Origin: a bacterium
Lineage (GTDB): Bacteria; Myxococcota_A; Bradymonadia; UBA7976; UBA1532
Reading direction: 5' to 3'
Length of the DNA: 64,000 bases
NCBI GenBank assembly: GCA_030426085.1
Contig: JAUHYW010000009.1
Coordinates: 1 to 64,000, forward strand
Below are positions 36,744 through 44,015 of the stretch, piece by piece. Under the pieces are notes generated by a model. The model saw only the letters and a program-made list of their open reading frames with translations, was not told the origin of the DNA and did no database searches. A program made the translations under genes and the position numbers. Position 1 is the stretch's first letter, and each line of letters opens with the position of its first letter.

Positions 36744-37967
36744 TCAGCCTTCGCGGATGGCATGGACCGGGTCCAGCTTCGCCGCCCGCCGAGCGGGCCA
36801 CAGGCCAGCGAGGGTGCCGGCCACGAAGATGATCGCCGGGTAGATGAGCGATCCCAGCGGGGTGTTGATGGGTGTCATCCGGTCGATGAGGACCCCACCC
36901 ATCTCGACCGGCTCGCTGCCCACCGGGATGCCGACGTCGCTCAGGGCCAGGATGACACCGACCCCGCCGAGGGTGCCCGCGATGACCCCGACGAGCGACA
37001 TCCAGGCCGACTCGGCGGCGATGACCGCCACCAGCCGCCGGGGCGCGGTGCCGATGGCCAGCATGATGCCCAGCTCACGGGTGCGCTCGAAGACCGCCAT
37101 CAGCATCGAGTTGAGGATGCCGAGCACCACCACGAACAGGATGATGCCCAGGAAGATGTCACCCCCGACCCGGTCGGCGGTGATGGTCTGCTCGAGGCCC
37201 GGCGCGACGACCATCCACGGGGCGAGCTCGAGGCCCTCGCCCACGGCGAAGGCGCCGGTGAACGCCTGCACCCGGTCGATGTCGTGCACCTTGCCGTGCA
37301 GGCTGTGCACCCGCTGCCCCAGTTCGAAGAGGGCCTGGGCGTCGCCCAGCCGGATGAAGGCCAGCCCGGCGTCGAGGGTGGCGTCGCCCGACTCCATGAT
37401 GCCCACCAGGGTGAACAGCTCGGCGGCGATCGAGCCGTCGGCGGCCTGCCCCAGGTAGGTCACCTCGTCGCCCAGGTCGGCCCGCAGCCGGCGGGCGGCG
37501 CCGATGCCGAGCACGATGGGCAGCGCCTCGGGGTCGTCGGGGGCGCCGAGCCAGGTGCCCTGCTTCACCGCGTTGGGCACGGTGAAGAGCGCCTTCTCGG
37601 CCTCGGGCACCACCGCGGTCACCATGGCCCCCACCGTGCGGTCGCCGACGCTGAGCAGGCCCGCGCCGTTGACCCGGGGGGTGACCCCGACGACCTCCGG
37701 CCGGGCCTCGAGGCGCTCGATGAGCGGGGCCGGATCGTCGATGGTCTCATAGAGCGACGGGGTCTCGCGGTAGCCGTCGGCCGCGACCTGGAACTGCCCG
37801 CTCCAGGTGCCCGTGGCCAGCTCGATGAGCTGGGCGTAGGAGCCTTCCCGCAGGCCGATGCTGAAGACGACGAGCAGCGTACTCGTGGCGATCATGCCGA
37901 TGGTCAGCAAGGTGCGACCGGGCCTGCGGCGCAGGTTGCGCAGCCCGATCACGAACGTGATCCACAT
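36744..37967 (-). CDS. FtsX/LolC-type ABC permease (first)
   Basis: A 407-residue paralogue of the next permease, with the same plan: N-terminal helix after MWITFVIGLRNLRRRPGRTL, a large periplasmic domain, and a C-terminal FtsX domain (MLMAVFERTRELGIMLAIGT, then SAWMSLVGVIAGTLGGVG). FtsX-type pairs move lipids, lipoproteins or drugs, or transmit force across the membrane. The LolA-like gene just upstream (66-base gap) points to lipid or lipoprotein handling here. Confidence 0.92.
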   Translation of the reverse strand: MWITFVIGLRNLRRRPGRTLLTIGMIATSTLLVVFSIGLREGSYAQLIELATGTWSGQFQVAADGYRETPSLYETIDDPAPLIERLEARPEVVGVTPRVNGAGLLSVGDRTVGAMVTAVVPEAEKALFTVPNAVKQGTWLGAPDDPEALPIVLGIGAARRLRADLGDEVTYLGQAADGSIAAELFTLVGIMESGDATLDAGLAFIRLGDAQALFELGQRVHSLHGKVHDIDRVQAFTGAFAVGEGLELAPWMVVAPGLEQTITADRVGGDIFLGIILFVVVLGILNSMLMAVFERTRELGIMLAIGTAPRRLVAVIAAESAWMSLVGVIAGTLGGVGVILALSDVGIPVGSEPVEMGGVLIDRMTPINTPLGSLIYPAIIFVAGTLAGLWPARRAAKLDPVHAIREG

Positions 37968-38033
37968 GCCAGCCTCCTCGGGCGTGCCGGTTTCGGGGGC
38001 GGGCCGCCTCGGGGTCGAGGCGGCCCGGGCGCC

Positions 38034-38825
38034 TCACCGGCCTCGCTTCAGCGCGTTGAGCGAGAAGGTGTTGGGGGGCAGCGCGGCGTCGAAGTCCATG
38101 TCGTCGTAGCGGATCGTCGTGCGGTGGCCCTCTTCGAGGTGCGGCTCGAGCACCATCACCGAAGGGAAGGTGCGGCCGTCCATCTCCTTGACCTCGGAGA
38201 AGCGCATCGTGCGCGCCTTGCGCTTCTTCTCGTCGTAGAAGATCTGGCGCCGGGGCATGAAGGTGCCCTTCTCGAAGCAGCCGACGACCCGGCTCCAGGT
38301 CACCGCCGCGCTCGGCTTGGGCACGTACTCCACGCACCACTCGTCGGCCGCGGCGCCCTCGTCGATGTACCTCGCGGTGTAGTCGTCCTCCCAGCTCGAC
38401 GCCCGCACGACGTCGTCGTTGGTCAGATCGCTGCCCATCCACGATCCCATCATCATCGAGGGGGGGATGCGGACCAGCTTCTTGATCTTGGGCACGTAGT
38501 TCCACATCTCGTTGCCCTTCTTGAGCGTGGCGGTGCCTTTCTCCTTGCGGGGCGCCTCGATGCGCATGAGCGTGTCATCCATGCCACGGGTGAAGATCTG
38601 CATGGTGAGGCTGCGCTCGTAGTTGGGGGTGACGATGGTCATCGTCATGCGCCCCTTGCTGCTCGCGGAGCGATACAGCGCGTCGAACTTCTTGTTGATC
38701 TCGGAGAGCGGGGGGCGGCTGTCGCCGGGGGTCGGCGCGTCGGCCGGCGGGGGGGTCTGGGCCATGGCGAGCGGCGCGGCGAGCAGCGCGGCCATCAGCG
38801 CCAGGCGATGGGGTGATGGGATCAT
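38034..38825 (-). CDS. LolA-like outer-membrane lipoprotein-sorting protein
   Basis: A 263-residue exported protein: signal peptide cleaved near LAMAQT, then a LolA-like half-barrel of the type annotated as outer-membrane lipoprotein-sorting protein. Typical pieces are MTMTIVTPNYERSLTM, FTRGMDDTLMRIEAPRKEKG, GNEMWNYVPKIKKLVRIPPS and MMGSWMGSDLTNDD. These proteins carry a hydrophobic ligand in the periplasm and are regularly encoded beside FtsX-type or RND transporters and TetR regulators. Its ATG overlaps the tetR stop (ATGA). The ligand is not known. Confidence 0.9.
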   Translation of the reverse strand: MIPSPHRLALMAALLAAPLAMAQTPPPADAPTPGDSRPPLSEINKKFDALYRSASSKGRMTMTIVTPNYERSLTMQIFTRGMDDTLMRIEAPRKEKGTATLKKGNEMWNYVPKIKKLVRIPPSMMMGSWMGSDLTNDDVVRASSWEDDYTARYIDEGAAADEWCVEYVPKPSAAVTWSRVVGCFEKGTFMPRRQIFYDEKKRKARTMRFSEVKEMDGRTFPSVMVLEPHLEEGHRTTIRYDDMDFDAALPPNTFSLNALKRGR

Positions 38826-39487
38826 GACTCATCCTCCAATGGATGCCAGGCATCGAAGAGATCGCGGGGGAACGGCAGGAACAGGCGATGGAAGTTCTCG
38901 AGGCCGATGCGGAACATGCGCTTCTGGCCGGCGGCGTCGAGGTCGTCCCACTGCGCGAACATCCACCGTTCGAAGGATTCGTTGAGGCCCATGGCCACCT
39001 GCACGAGCGCGTCGACCGGCAGGTCGTCCCGCACCGCGCCGAGGCGCTGCCCGTGGGCCAGGATCCGCCCGAGCAGGCCGAGCTGCTCGGTGATGTAGGC
39101 CCCGATGGGGCCGTCGGCCCACATCTCGCGCGGTATCTGGGAGAACGCCCGGCCGAGGCCGACCCACAGCGGGTTGTCACAGGTGAAGCGCCAGCCCTCT
39201 TCGAGCAGGTCGTGCATGTGGGCCCAGAACGCGTCGGCGTCGGCGGCGCCGAGGACCACGCTGCGGTCGAAGCCCGCCCGCCGGGTGTAGACGTCGGCCG
39301 TGGTCACGAAGAGGTCGGCCTTGTCCTCGAAATAGTAGTAGACCGCGCCCTTGGAGATGCCGGCGGCGGCGATGATCCTGTTGAGCGAGGCCCCCTCGAA
39401 GCCGTTGGCGGAGAACTCCTCGGCGGCGGCTTCGATGATGCGATGCTGCTTGTCGGCATCGAGCTTGTGAAACCGCGCCAGGGGCAT
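38822..39487 (-). CDS. TetR-family regulator of the transport operon
   Basis: A 221-residue TetR-type repressor. The N-terminal helix-turn-helix is clear (ADKQHRIIEAAAEEFSANGF, then LNRIIAAAGISKGAVYYYF). The C-terminal half is helical and ligand-binding, with a LGLLGRILAHGQRLGAVRDD-like region shared by many family members. It is the first gene of an operon for an envelope transporter, and its promoter carries a palindromic operator, so autoregulation with control of the transport genes is the natural reading. The inducing ligand cannot be predicted. Confidence 0.93.
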   Translation of the reverse strand: MPLARFHKLDADKQHRIIEAAAEEFSANGFEGASLNRIIAAAGISKGAVYYYFEDKADLFVTTADVYTRRAGFDRSVVLGAADADAFWAHMHDLLEEGWRFTCDNPLWVGLGRAFSQIPREMWADGPIGAYITEQLGLLGRILAHGQRLGAVRDDLPVDALVQVAMGLNESFERWMFAQWDDLDAAGQKRMFRIGLENFHRLFLPFPRDLFDAWHPLEDES

Positions 39488-39535
39488 GCAGGGCGTCTCC
39501 GTGGGCTGTGGGTCCGACCGGCCGTTGGACTTCCG

Positions 39536-39555
39536 TTTCGACCAGGTGGTCTGAA
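39536..39555. promoter_or_regulatory. Probable TetR operator
   Basis: An imperfect palindrome read on the - strand as TTCAGACCACCTGGTCGAAA, with core arms GACCA and TGGTC around CC. It overlaps the downstream edge of the -10 of the tetR promoter, where a bound repressor would block initiation. Palindromes of this size (arms of about 9 bases) are typical TetR-family sites. Confidence 0.65.
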
Positions 39556-39582
39556 CCTACGCCCACCCCCGAAGGATTGCAA
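39554..39582 (-). promoter_or_regulatory. Promoter of the tetR-LolA-ABC operon
   Basis: TTGCAA (39582-39577) and TAGGTT (39559-39554) on the - strand, spaced by exactly 17 bases; it sits about 67 bases before the tetR start. Confidence 0.65.
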
Positions 39583-39630
39583 GCGGCGGGGGCAGATTTC
39601 TGGTGTCAGGCCAGCCGTGGGTGCGAGGCG

Positions 39631-39708
39631 GCGGGCAGGTGTGAGCGGGCAGGTGTGTGCGCGGGCAGGTGTGTGCGCGGGCAGGTGTGTGAGCGGGCAG
39701 GTGTGTGA
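39631..39708. repeat. Tandem 16-bp repeat, about five copies
   Basis: Units of GCGGGCAGGTGTGTG(C/A) repeat head to tail (first copy 14 bases, then four of 16 bases) in the intergenic space between tetR and the SPOR gene. It lies just after the stop of the SPOR gene. It is a simple-sequence array prone to slippage; no function is evident. Confidence 0.9.
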
Positions 39709-39721
39709 GCGGGCCCCCGGC

Positions 39722-40606
39722 TCAGAGGTCGGTGACGAAGCCCCCGTCGGGCTGGCCGCTCTGGCGCTTGTAGCGCCGCTGGAAGACGCGGGCCTCGGCC
39801 ATGGAGCCGAAGCGGCCGACCCGGATGCGGAAGAAGCGGCCCTTGCCGGGGATGTCGGCGAGCACGACATGGGGCGCGAAGCCGGCCTTGCGCAGCTCGG
39901 CGACGAAGGCGTCGGCCTCGGCCTTGTCCCGGGCGGCCTTCACCTGGAGCGTGTAGCGGGCGTCGGCCGCCGGCTCGGGCGGGCGGACGGGCTCCGGCGC
40001 CGCGGTCGGCGGCGTCGCCGGCGGCGGAGGCGCGGCGTCGGGATCGTCCTCGTCGATCGGCTCGGGGTCGGCCGGGATCGGGGCGATCGTCGGGCGCGCG
40101 GCGATCGGCTCGGGCGCCGGCGACGGGGCCGCGGGCGCCGGCGGATCGACCGGAGCCTTGGGCGCGGGGGGATCGATCCGCGCGATCTCGGGGGCGGGCG
40201 CCTCGGCCTTCCCGACGGGCGCCTCGGCCTCCTCGGCGGGCGCCTCGGCCGGTGCCTCGGCCTTCGCCCCGGCGACGGGCACGACGCCCTTCGACAGTCG
40301 CATCGGCCGCCGACGGGTCACCTCGCGGCCGGGCCGCGAGCCGAGCATCGAGGGGAACTCGAAGGTGACCTCGCCGATCGCCGCCGGCCGCGCGGGCGCG
40401 GTGTCGGCCGCCTCGATCGCCTCGCTGGCCACGGTGCCGATCGCGAGCGGCGCCGGGGCCGGCGTGGGGGCCCGGCTGCGGCCGAGCATGAAGCCGGCGG
40501 CGAACAGCAGCCCCGAGAAGAGCATGGTGCCCACGGCGAGCAGCACCACCTGGCGGGGCTCGAGCCGCACTTCGATCTTGTCGCGCACCCGGTCGAGATC
40601 ACGCAT
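39722..40606 (-). CDS. SPOR-domain membrane protein
   Basis: A 294-residue single-pass inner-membrane protein: short cytoplasmic part, one helix (about 20-43, VVLLAVGTMLFSGLLFAAGF), a long Pro/Ala/Glu/Asp-rich periplasmic linker (about 75-215) and a C-terminal SPOR domain (ARYTLQVKAARDKAEADAF, GRFFRIRVGRFGSMAEA). SPOR domains bind glycan strands lacking stem peptides, so such proteins gather at division septa. No enzyme domain is present. It resembles DedD/FtsN-type proteins in plan only. Confidence 0.88.
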   Translation of the reverse strand: MRDLDRVRDKIEVRLEPRQVVLLAVGTMLFSGLLFAAGFMLGRSRAPTPAPAPLAIGTVASEAIEAADTAPARPAAIGEVTFEFPSMLGSRPGREVTRRRPMRLSKGVVPVAGAKAEAPAEAPAEEAEAPVGKAEAPAPEIARIDPPAPKAPVDPPAPAAPSPAPEPIAARPTIAPIPADPEPIDEDDPDAAPPPPATPPTAAPEPVRPPEPAADARYTLQVKAARDKAEADAFVAELRKAGFAPHVVLADIPGKGRFFRIRVGRFGSMAEARVFQRRYKRQSGQPDGGFVTDL

Positions 40607-40671
40607 GTCAGCCGCCTCCGGTCGGGGTTCCGGTGTCGTCTGCCTACATTATCCTACATCTTGCTGGGGCG

Positions 40672-41706
40672 CTAATTTTCGATCGGCGCCCGCTCGAGCG
40701 GGGGCTTGGGGCGCCCCCGGGCGAGCCACCGGCGCACGATCGCCTCGGCGGGCTTGCCCCAGAACGTGTACCACGTATTGCGGCCGTCGGTCGGTCCCCA
40801 GCCGTTCCAGAAGAAGGCGCCGTGCAGGTGCGGTTCGGCGCCCCAGATCCGGTCGAAGGCTTCGAAGCACCGCCGCTGCTCCTCGAGGTCGATCGGCCAC
40901 TCGCCGGTGTAGTCCCACGGGCTGTGGGCCGCGCCGTCGATGCTGGGGTAGCCCAGCTCGGTGAAGATCAGCGGCTTGCCCACGGTGGCCCGCCACGCCA
41001 TCAGCTCGGTGTGGATCCGGCGCCAGGCGTCGGTGAGCGCCGCGAGGTCGGGGTCGCGGCTCTCGGTGAGGCGGTAGTAGCCGGTGAGGCCGATGGCGTC
41101 GAGCCGGTCCCAGAAGGTCACCTCGCGGTAGTGGTCCCAGTTGGCGGAGTAGATCAGCCGCCCGCGGAACACCGCCCGCGCGCTGTCGATGATCCCGTGC
41201 CAGCGGGCGGTCTCGCCTTCGAGTGAGGCGAACTCGCTGCCCACGCTGAAGGCGTCGGCCTTCTCCTCGGCGGCGATCCGGGCGTAGTGCAGCACGAAGC
41301 GGCGGTAGCTGGCCCACCATCGGTCGGGGTCGGCCGGCTTCAGCGTGCCCCGCCACTGGCCGATGGCCCGCTTCTCGACCCACAGGATGGGGAACAGAAG
41401 CACCCCGAGCCCCCGCGCCCGGGCGTGGCGGATGACCCGGCGGATGTCGGCGTCGGGGGTGGTCTCGGTCGGGTGGGGCCCGATCTCGCTGGCGAGCACG
41501 TCGGGCTGGGCCCACTGCACGACGATCGAGACCGAGGGCGCGCCGGCGGCGGCGATGCGGTCGATCATCGCCTCGTAGCTGCGGTCGGGCGTGGGGCCTT
41601 CGAAGTACAGCGAGAGCGCGATGCCGTCGAGCCGGGCGGGGTCGGGCGCGGCGCGTGCGGGCCCGGCAAGCAAGCCGAGGGCGATCAGCAGCGCGAGCCC
41701 GGCCAT
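40672..41706 (-). CDS. GH113-like secreted glycoside hydrolase
   Basis: A 344-residue TIM-barrel protein with a signal peptide (MAGLALLIALGLLAGPARA). It resembles family GH113 (beta-mannanase-like) proteins: candidate acid/base Glu in FSVGSEFASLE and nucleophile Glu in LIFTELGYPSIDG, plus WWASYRRFVLHYARIA and AFFWNGWGPTD. It is probably active in the periplasm or outside the cell. The ATG at 41706 gives the clean signal peptide; a GTG at 41748 is a possible alternative. True substrate specificity cannot be read from sequence. Confidence 0.82.
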   Translation of the reverse strand: MAGLALLIALGLLAGPARAAPDPARLDGIALSLYFEGPTPDRSYEAMIDRIAAAGAPSVSIVVQWAQPDVLASEIGPHPTETTPDADIRRVIRHARARGLGVLLFPILWVEKRAIGQWRGTLKPADPDRWWASYRRFVLHYARIAAEEKADAFSVGSEFASLEGETARWHGIIDSARAVFRGRLIYSANWDHYREVTFWDRLDAIGLTGYYRLTESRDPDLAALTDAWRRIHTELMAWRATVGKPLIFTELGYPSIDGAAHSPWDYTGEWPIDLEEQRRCFEAFDRIWGAEPHLHGAFFWNGWGPTDGRNTWYTFWGKPAEAIVRRWLARGRPKPPLERAPIEN

Positions 41707-41783
41707 GGGGCGGGCGGACGCAGCGGCGATGAGGGGGGTCGGGTGCACAGGGTCGACCGGGGGTCGAGCGGGCGGGGACGCCC

Positions 41784-42632
41784 TCAGATCTCGTAGGAGG
41801 GGCCCTCGCGGGACATGAAGACCTCGAGCGGCTCGGAGACCGTCTCGGCCCGGGCCCAGCGGAGCTGGTCGTCGAGGAAGTCGTCCTCGGAGTAGGGGTC
41901 GTGGTGGAAGAAGAAGAGCTTGCGCACCTTGGCCGCCCGGGCGAGCCGCAGGGCCTCGGTGTAGGTCGAGTGACCCCAGCCGACCTTGCCGTTGCGGTAC
42001 GACTCTTCGGTGTACATCGCGTCGTAGATGAAGACGTCGGCCCCGTCGGCGAGCGCGAGCACGTTCTCGTCGAGCTCGCCGCTCTCGGGGTCGTGCTCGG
42101 TGTCGGTGCAGTAGACCAGCACCCGGCCGGCGTGCTCGATGCGGATGCCGAGGCACTCGTTGGGGTGCCGCATCGGGCGGGTCTTGATCAGGACGTCGTC
42201 CCCGATCTTCAGGCTGTCGCCGGGCTCGAGCTCGTGGAAGCTCAGCTCGCTGCCCATGATCGACAGCGGCACCGGGAAGTTGGGGTCGGTCATCTGCCCT
42301 TCGAGCACCTTCTTGAGGCTGTAGGGGCCCTTGTTCTGCCCGTGAAGCCGGAAGGTGTTGCCGGGGATGAACGCCGGCGTGAAGAAGGGGATGCCCTGGA
42401 TGTGGTCCCAGTGGGTGTGGGTCAGCACCAGATCGGCGTCGATCGGCTGGCCCTCACGCATGAGGCCCTCACCGAGGCACCGCAGGCCGGTGCCCCCGTC
42501 GAGGATGATGCGGTGATCGCTGGCTTGCACCTCGACGCAGGGCGTGTTCCCGCCATAACGGACGGTCTTCGGCCCCGGCGTAGCGATGCTGCCGCGAACC
42601 CCCCAGAAGCGAAAGCGGATCGAGCCGGTCAT
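41784..42632 (-). CDS. Metallo-beta-lactamase-fold hydrolase
   Basis: A 282-residue MBL-fold protein. Zinc ligands are visible: THTHWDHIQG (HxHxDH), the His in RPMRHPNECLG, Asp in YCTDTEHD and a late His in FFFHHDPYSEDD. The N-terminus IRFRFWGVRGSIATPG and VRYGGNTPCVEV is typical of a widespread subgroup related to cyclic-nucleotide phosphodiesterase-like and ribonuclease Z-like hydrolases; the true substrate is unknown. The ATG at 42632 fits the conserved start. A strong promoter ends just eight bases upstream, so the mRNA may be leaderless. Confidence 0.9.
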   Translation of the reverse strand: MTGSIRFRFWGVRGSIATPGPKTVRYGGNTPCVEVQASDHRIILDGGTGLRCLGEGLMREGQPIDADLVLTHTHWDHIQGIPFFTPAFIPGNTFRLHGQNKGPYSLKKVLEGQMTDPNFPVPLSIMGSELSFHELEPGDSLKIGDDVLIKTRPMRHPNECLGIRIEHAGRVLVYCTDTEHDPESGELDENVLALADGADVFIYDAMYTEESYRNGKVGWGHSTYTEALRLARAAKVRKLFFFHHDPYSEDDFLDDQLRWARAETVSEPLEVFMSREGPSYEI

Positions 42633-42639
42633 CTCGGCG

Positions 42640-42667
42640 AGTATATCCCACGCGCCGCCGAGCGCAA
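42640..42667 (-). promoter_or_regulatory. Promoter of the MBL-fold gene
   Basis: TTGCGC (42667-42662) and TATACT (42645-42640) on the - strand with 16 bases between. The -10 is near consensus and rare in this GC-rich sequence. A start point about seven bases downstream would fall at or one or two bases before the ATG at 42632. Confidence 0.65.
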
Positions 42668-42797
42668 ACCTGTGACGCAACGAATGCGTAAACCCCTGTT
42701 TTTCAGGTACTTTGCCCCTTCCCGTCGGGGCCGCTCGGCGGTAGTCTGCCCCGGGAGTGGCCACCGAGGCCCGATTTCACGGCGGGAGAACGTCCCC

Positions 42798-43988
42798 ATG
42801 AACGTCGCCTTGCACCCGGTCTACGCCCCCCCTCGACGCCGATCGGGGCCGGGGGGTGTGGCGGGGCTCGCGCTGATGCTCGCGCTCGCGGTCACCCCGG
42901 TGAACCCCGCGGGGGCCGCGCCGGCCGAGCGGGGGCCGATCGTCGATGTGCATGTGCACACCGCGCCGAGCCAGTACGGGCTGCTGGCGGACGTGCTCGC
43001 CTCGACCGGCGTCACCCGCTTCGTCAACCTGTCGGGCGGCGTGGCCGGCTTCGGGCTGGAGAAGGCGCTGGCGGCGGCCGAACCGTTCGAGGGGCGCATC
43101 GCGGTGTGCGCCAACGTGCGCTGGCGCAGCTACACCGACCCCGACTTCGCCGCCGAGCAGGTGGCGCTGCTCGAGCGCGGGGCGGCGCTGGGGGCCCGCT
43201 GCCTCAAGATCCCCAAGGCGCTGGGGCTGGGGGTGCCCGATCCCGATGACGAGAGCCGTTACATGGCGGTGGACGACGCCCGGCTGGACCCGATCTGGGC
43301 CGCGGCGGGGCGGCTGGGTTTGCCGGTCTTCATCCACACCGGTGATCCGAAGGCGTTCTTCGAGCCGCTCGGCCCGGAGAACGAGCGCATGGACGAGCTG
43401 GGGGTGCACCCGGAGTGGTCCTTCGCCGATCCGAAGTACCCCCGGCGGGCAGAGCTGCTCGCCGCCCGGGATCGGGTGGTGGCCCGCCACCGGGGCACCA
43501 CCTTCATCGGGGTGCACTTCGGCAACAACCCCGAGGATCCGGACTACGTGGCGAAGCTGCTGGCCGACAATCCCAACCTCTACGTGGATCTGGCGGCCCG
43601 GCTGCCCGAGATCGGGCGCCACGACCCATCGAAGATCCGGGCGCTGTTCGAGCGCTTCGCCGATCGCATCCTCTTCGGCACCGATCTGGGCTTCCACCGG
43701 GGCGGCATCATGCTGGGCTCGGTGGGGCGCGAGCGGCCCCGGCTGATCGACGTGTTCTGGTACTACGCGGTGCACTTCCGCTGGCTGGAGCGGGCCGATC
43801 GCAGCATGCAGCACCCGACGCCGATCCAGGGGCGGTGGCGCATCGACGGCATCGGGCTGTCGCCGGAGACGCTGGCGAAGGTCTATCGGCTCAACGCGCT
43901 GAAGCTCTTGTGGGGCGAGGACGGGCCGGGGCCGACGGACGCCGAGGCCCTGGAGTTGGCGACGGGGCTGGCGGGCTTCCTGGACTGA
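42798..43988 (+). CDS. Exported amidohydrolase_2-family metal-dependent hydrolase
   Basis: A 396-residue protein with a signal-like N-terminus (basic, then hydrophobic LALMLALAVTPVNPAGAAPA). The TIM-barrel domain has the HxH metal motif in IVDVHVHTAPSQYG, the barrel His residues in LPVFIHTGDP and FIGVHFGNNPEDPD, and the metal Asp in ILFGTDLGFHRGG. These are marks of the amidohydrolase_2 family (decarboxylases and hydrolases such as ACMSD relatives). An export signal is unusual for that family but seen in several deltaproteobacteria. It is divergent from the MBL gene and convergent with rel. Confidence 0.88.
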   Translation: MNVALHPVYAPPRRRSGPGGVAGLALMLALAVTPVNPAGAAPAERGPIVDVHVHTAPSQYGLLADVLASTGVTRFVNLSGGVAGFGLEKALAAAEPFEGRIAVCANVRWRSYTDPDFAAEQVALLERGAALGARCLKIPKALGLGVPDPDDESRYMAVDDARLDPIWAAAGRLGLPVFIHTGDPKAFFEPLGPENERMDELGVHPEWSFADPKYPRRAELLAARDRVVARHRGTTFIGVHFGNNPEDPDYVAKLLADNPNLYVDLAARLPEIGRHDPSKIRALFERFADRILFGTDLGFHRGGIMLGSVGRERPRLIDVFWYYAVHFRWLERADRSMQHPTPIQGRWRIDGIGLSPETLAKVYRLNALKLLWGEDGPGPTDAEALELATGLAGFLD

Positions 43989-44015
43989 TGCCCCGAGCGG
44001 CGCGCCCGGCGCGGC

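Noticed and set aside
39631-39708. CRISPR array
   Set aside because: Units are 14-16 bases in direct contact without spacers; it is a simple tandem repeat and no cas gene is near.
40642-40662. A regulatory repeat (ATGTAGG twice) near the SPOR gene, similar to sequence at 48110-48140 and 60286-60299
   Set aside because: The copies at 48121 and 60282 are better explained as AT-rich -10 regions, and orientation relative to the genes is inconsistent.
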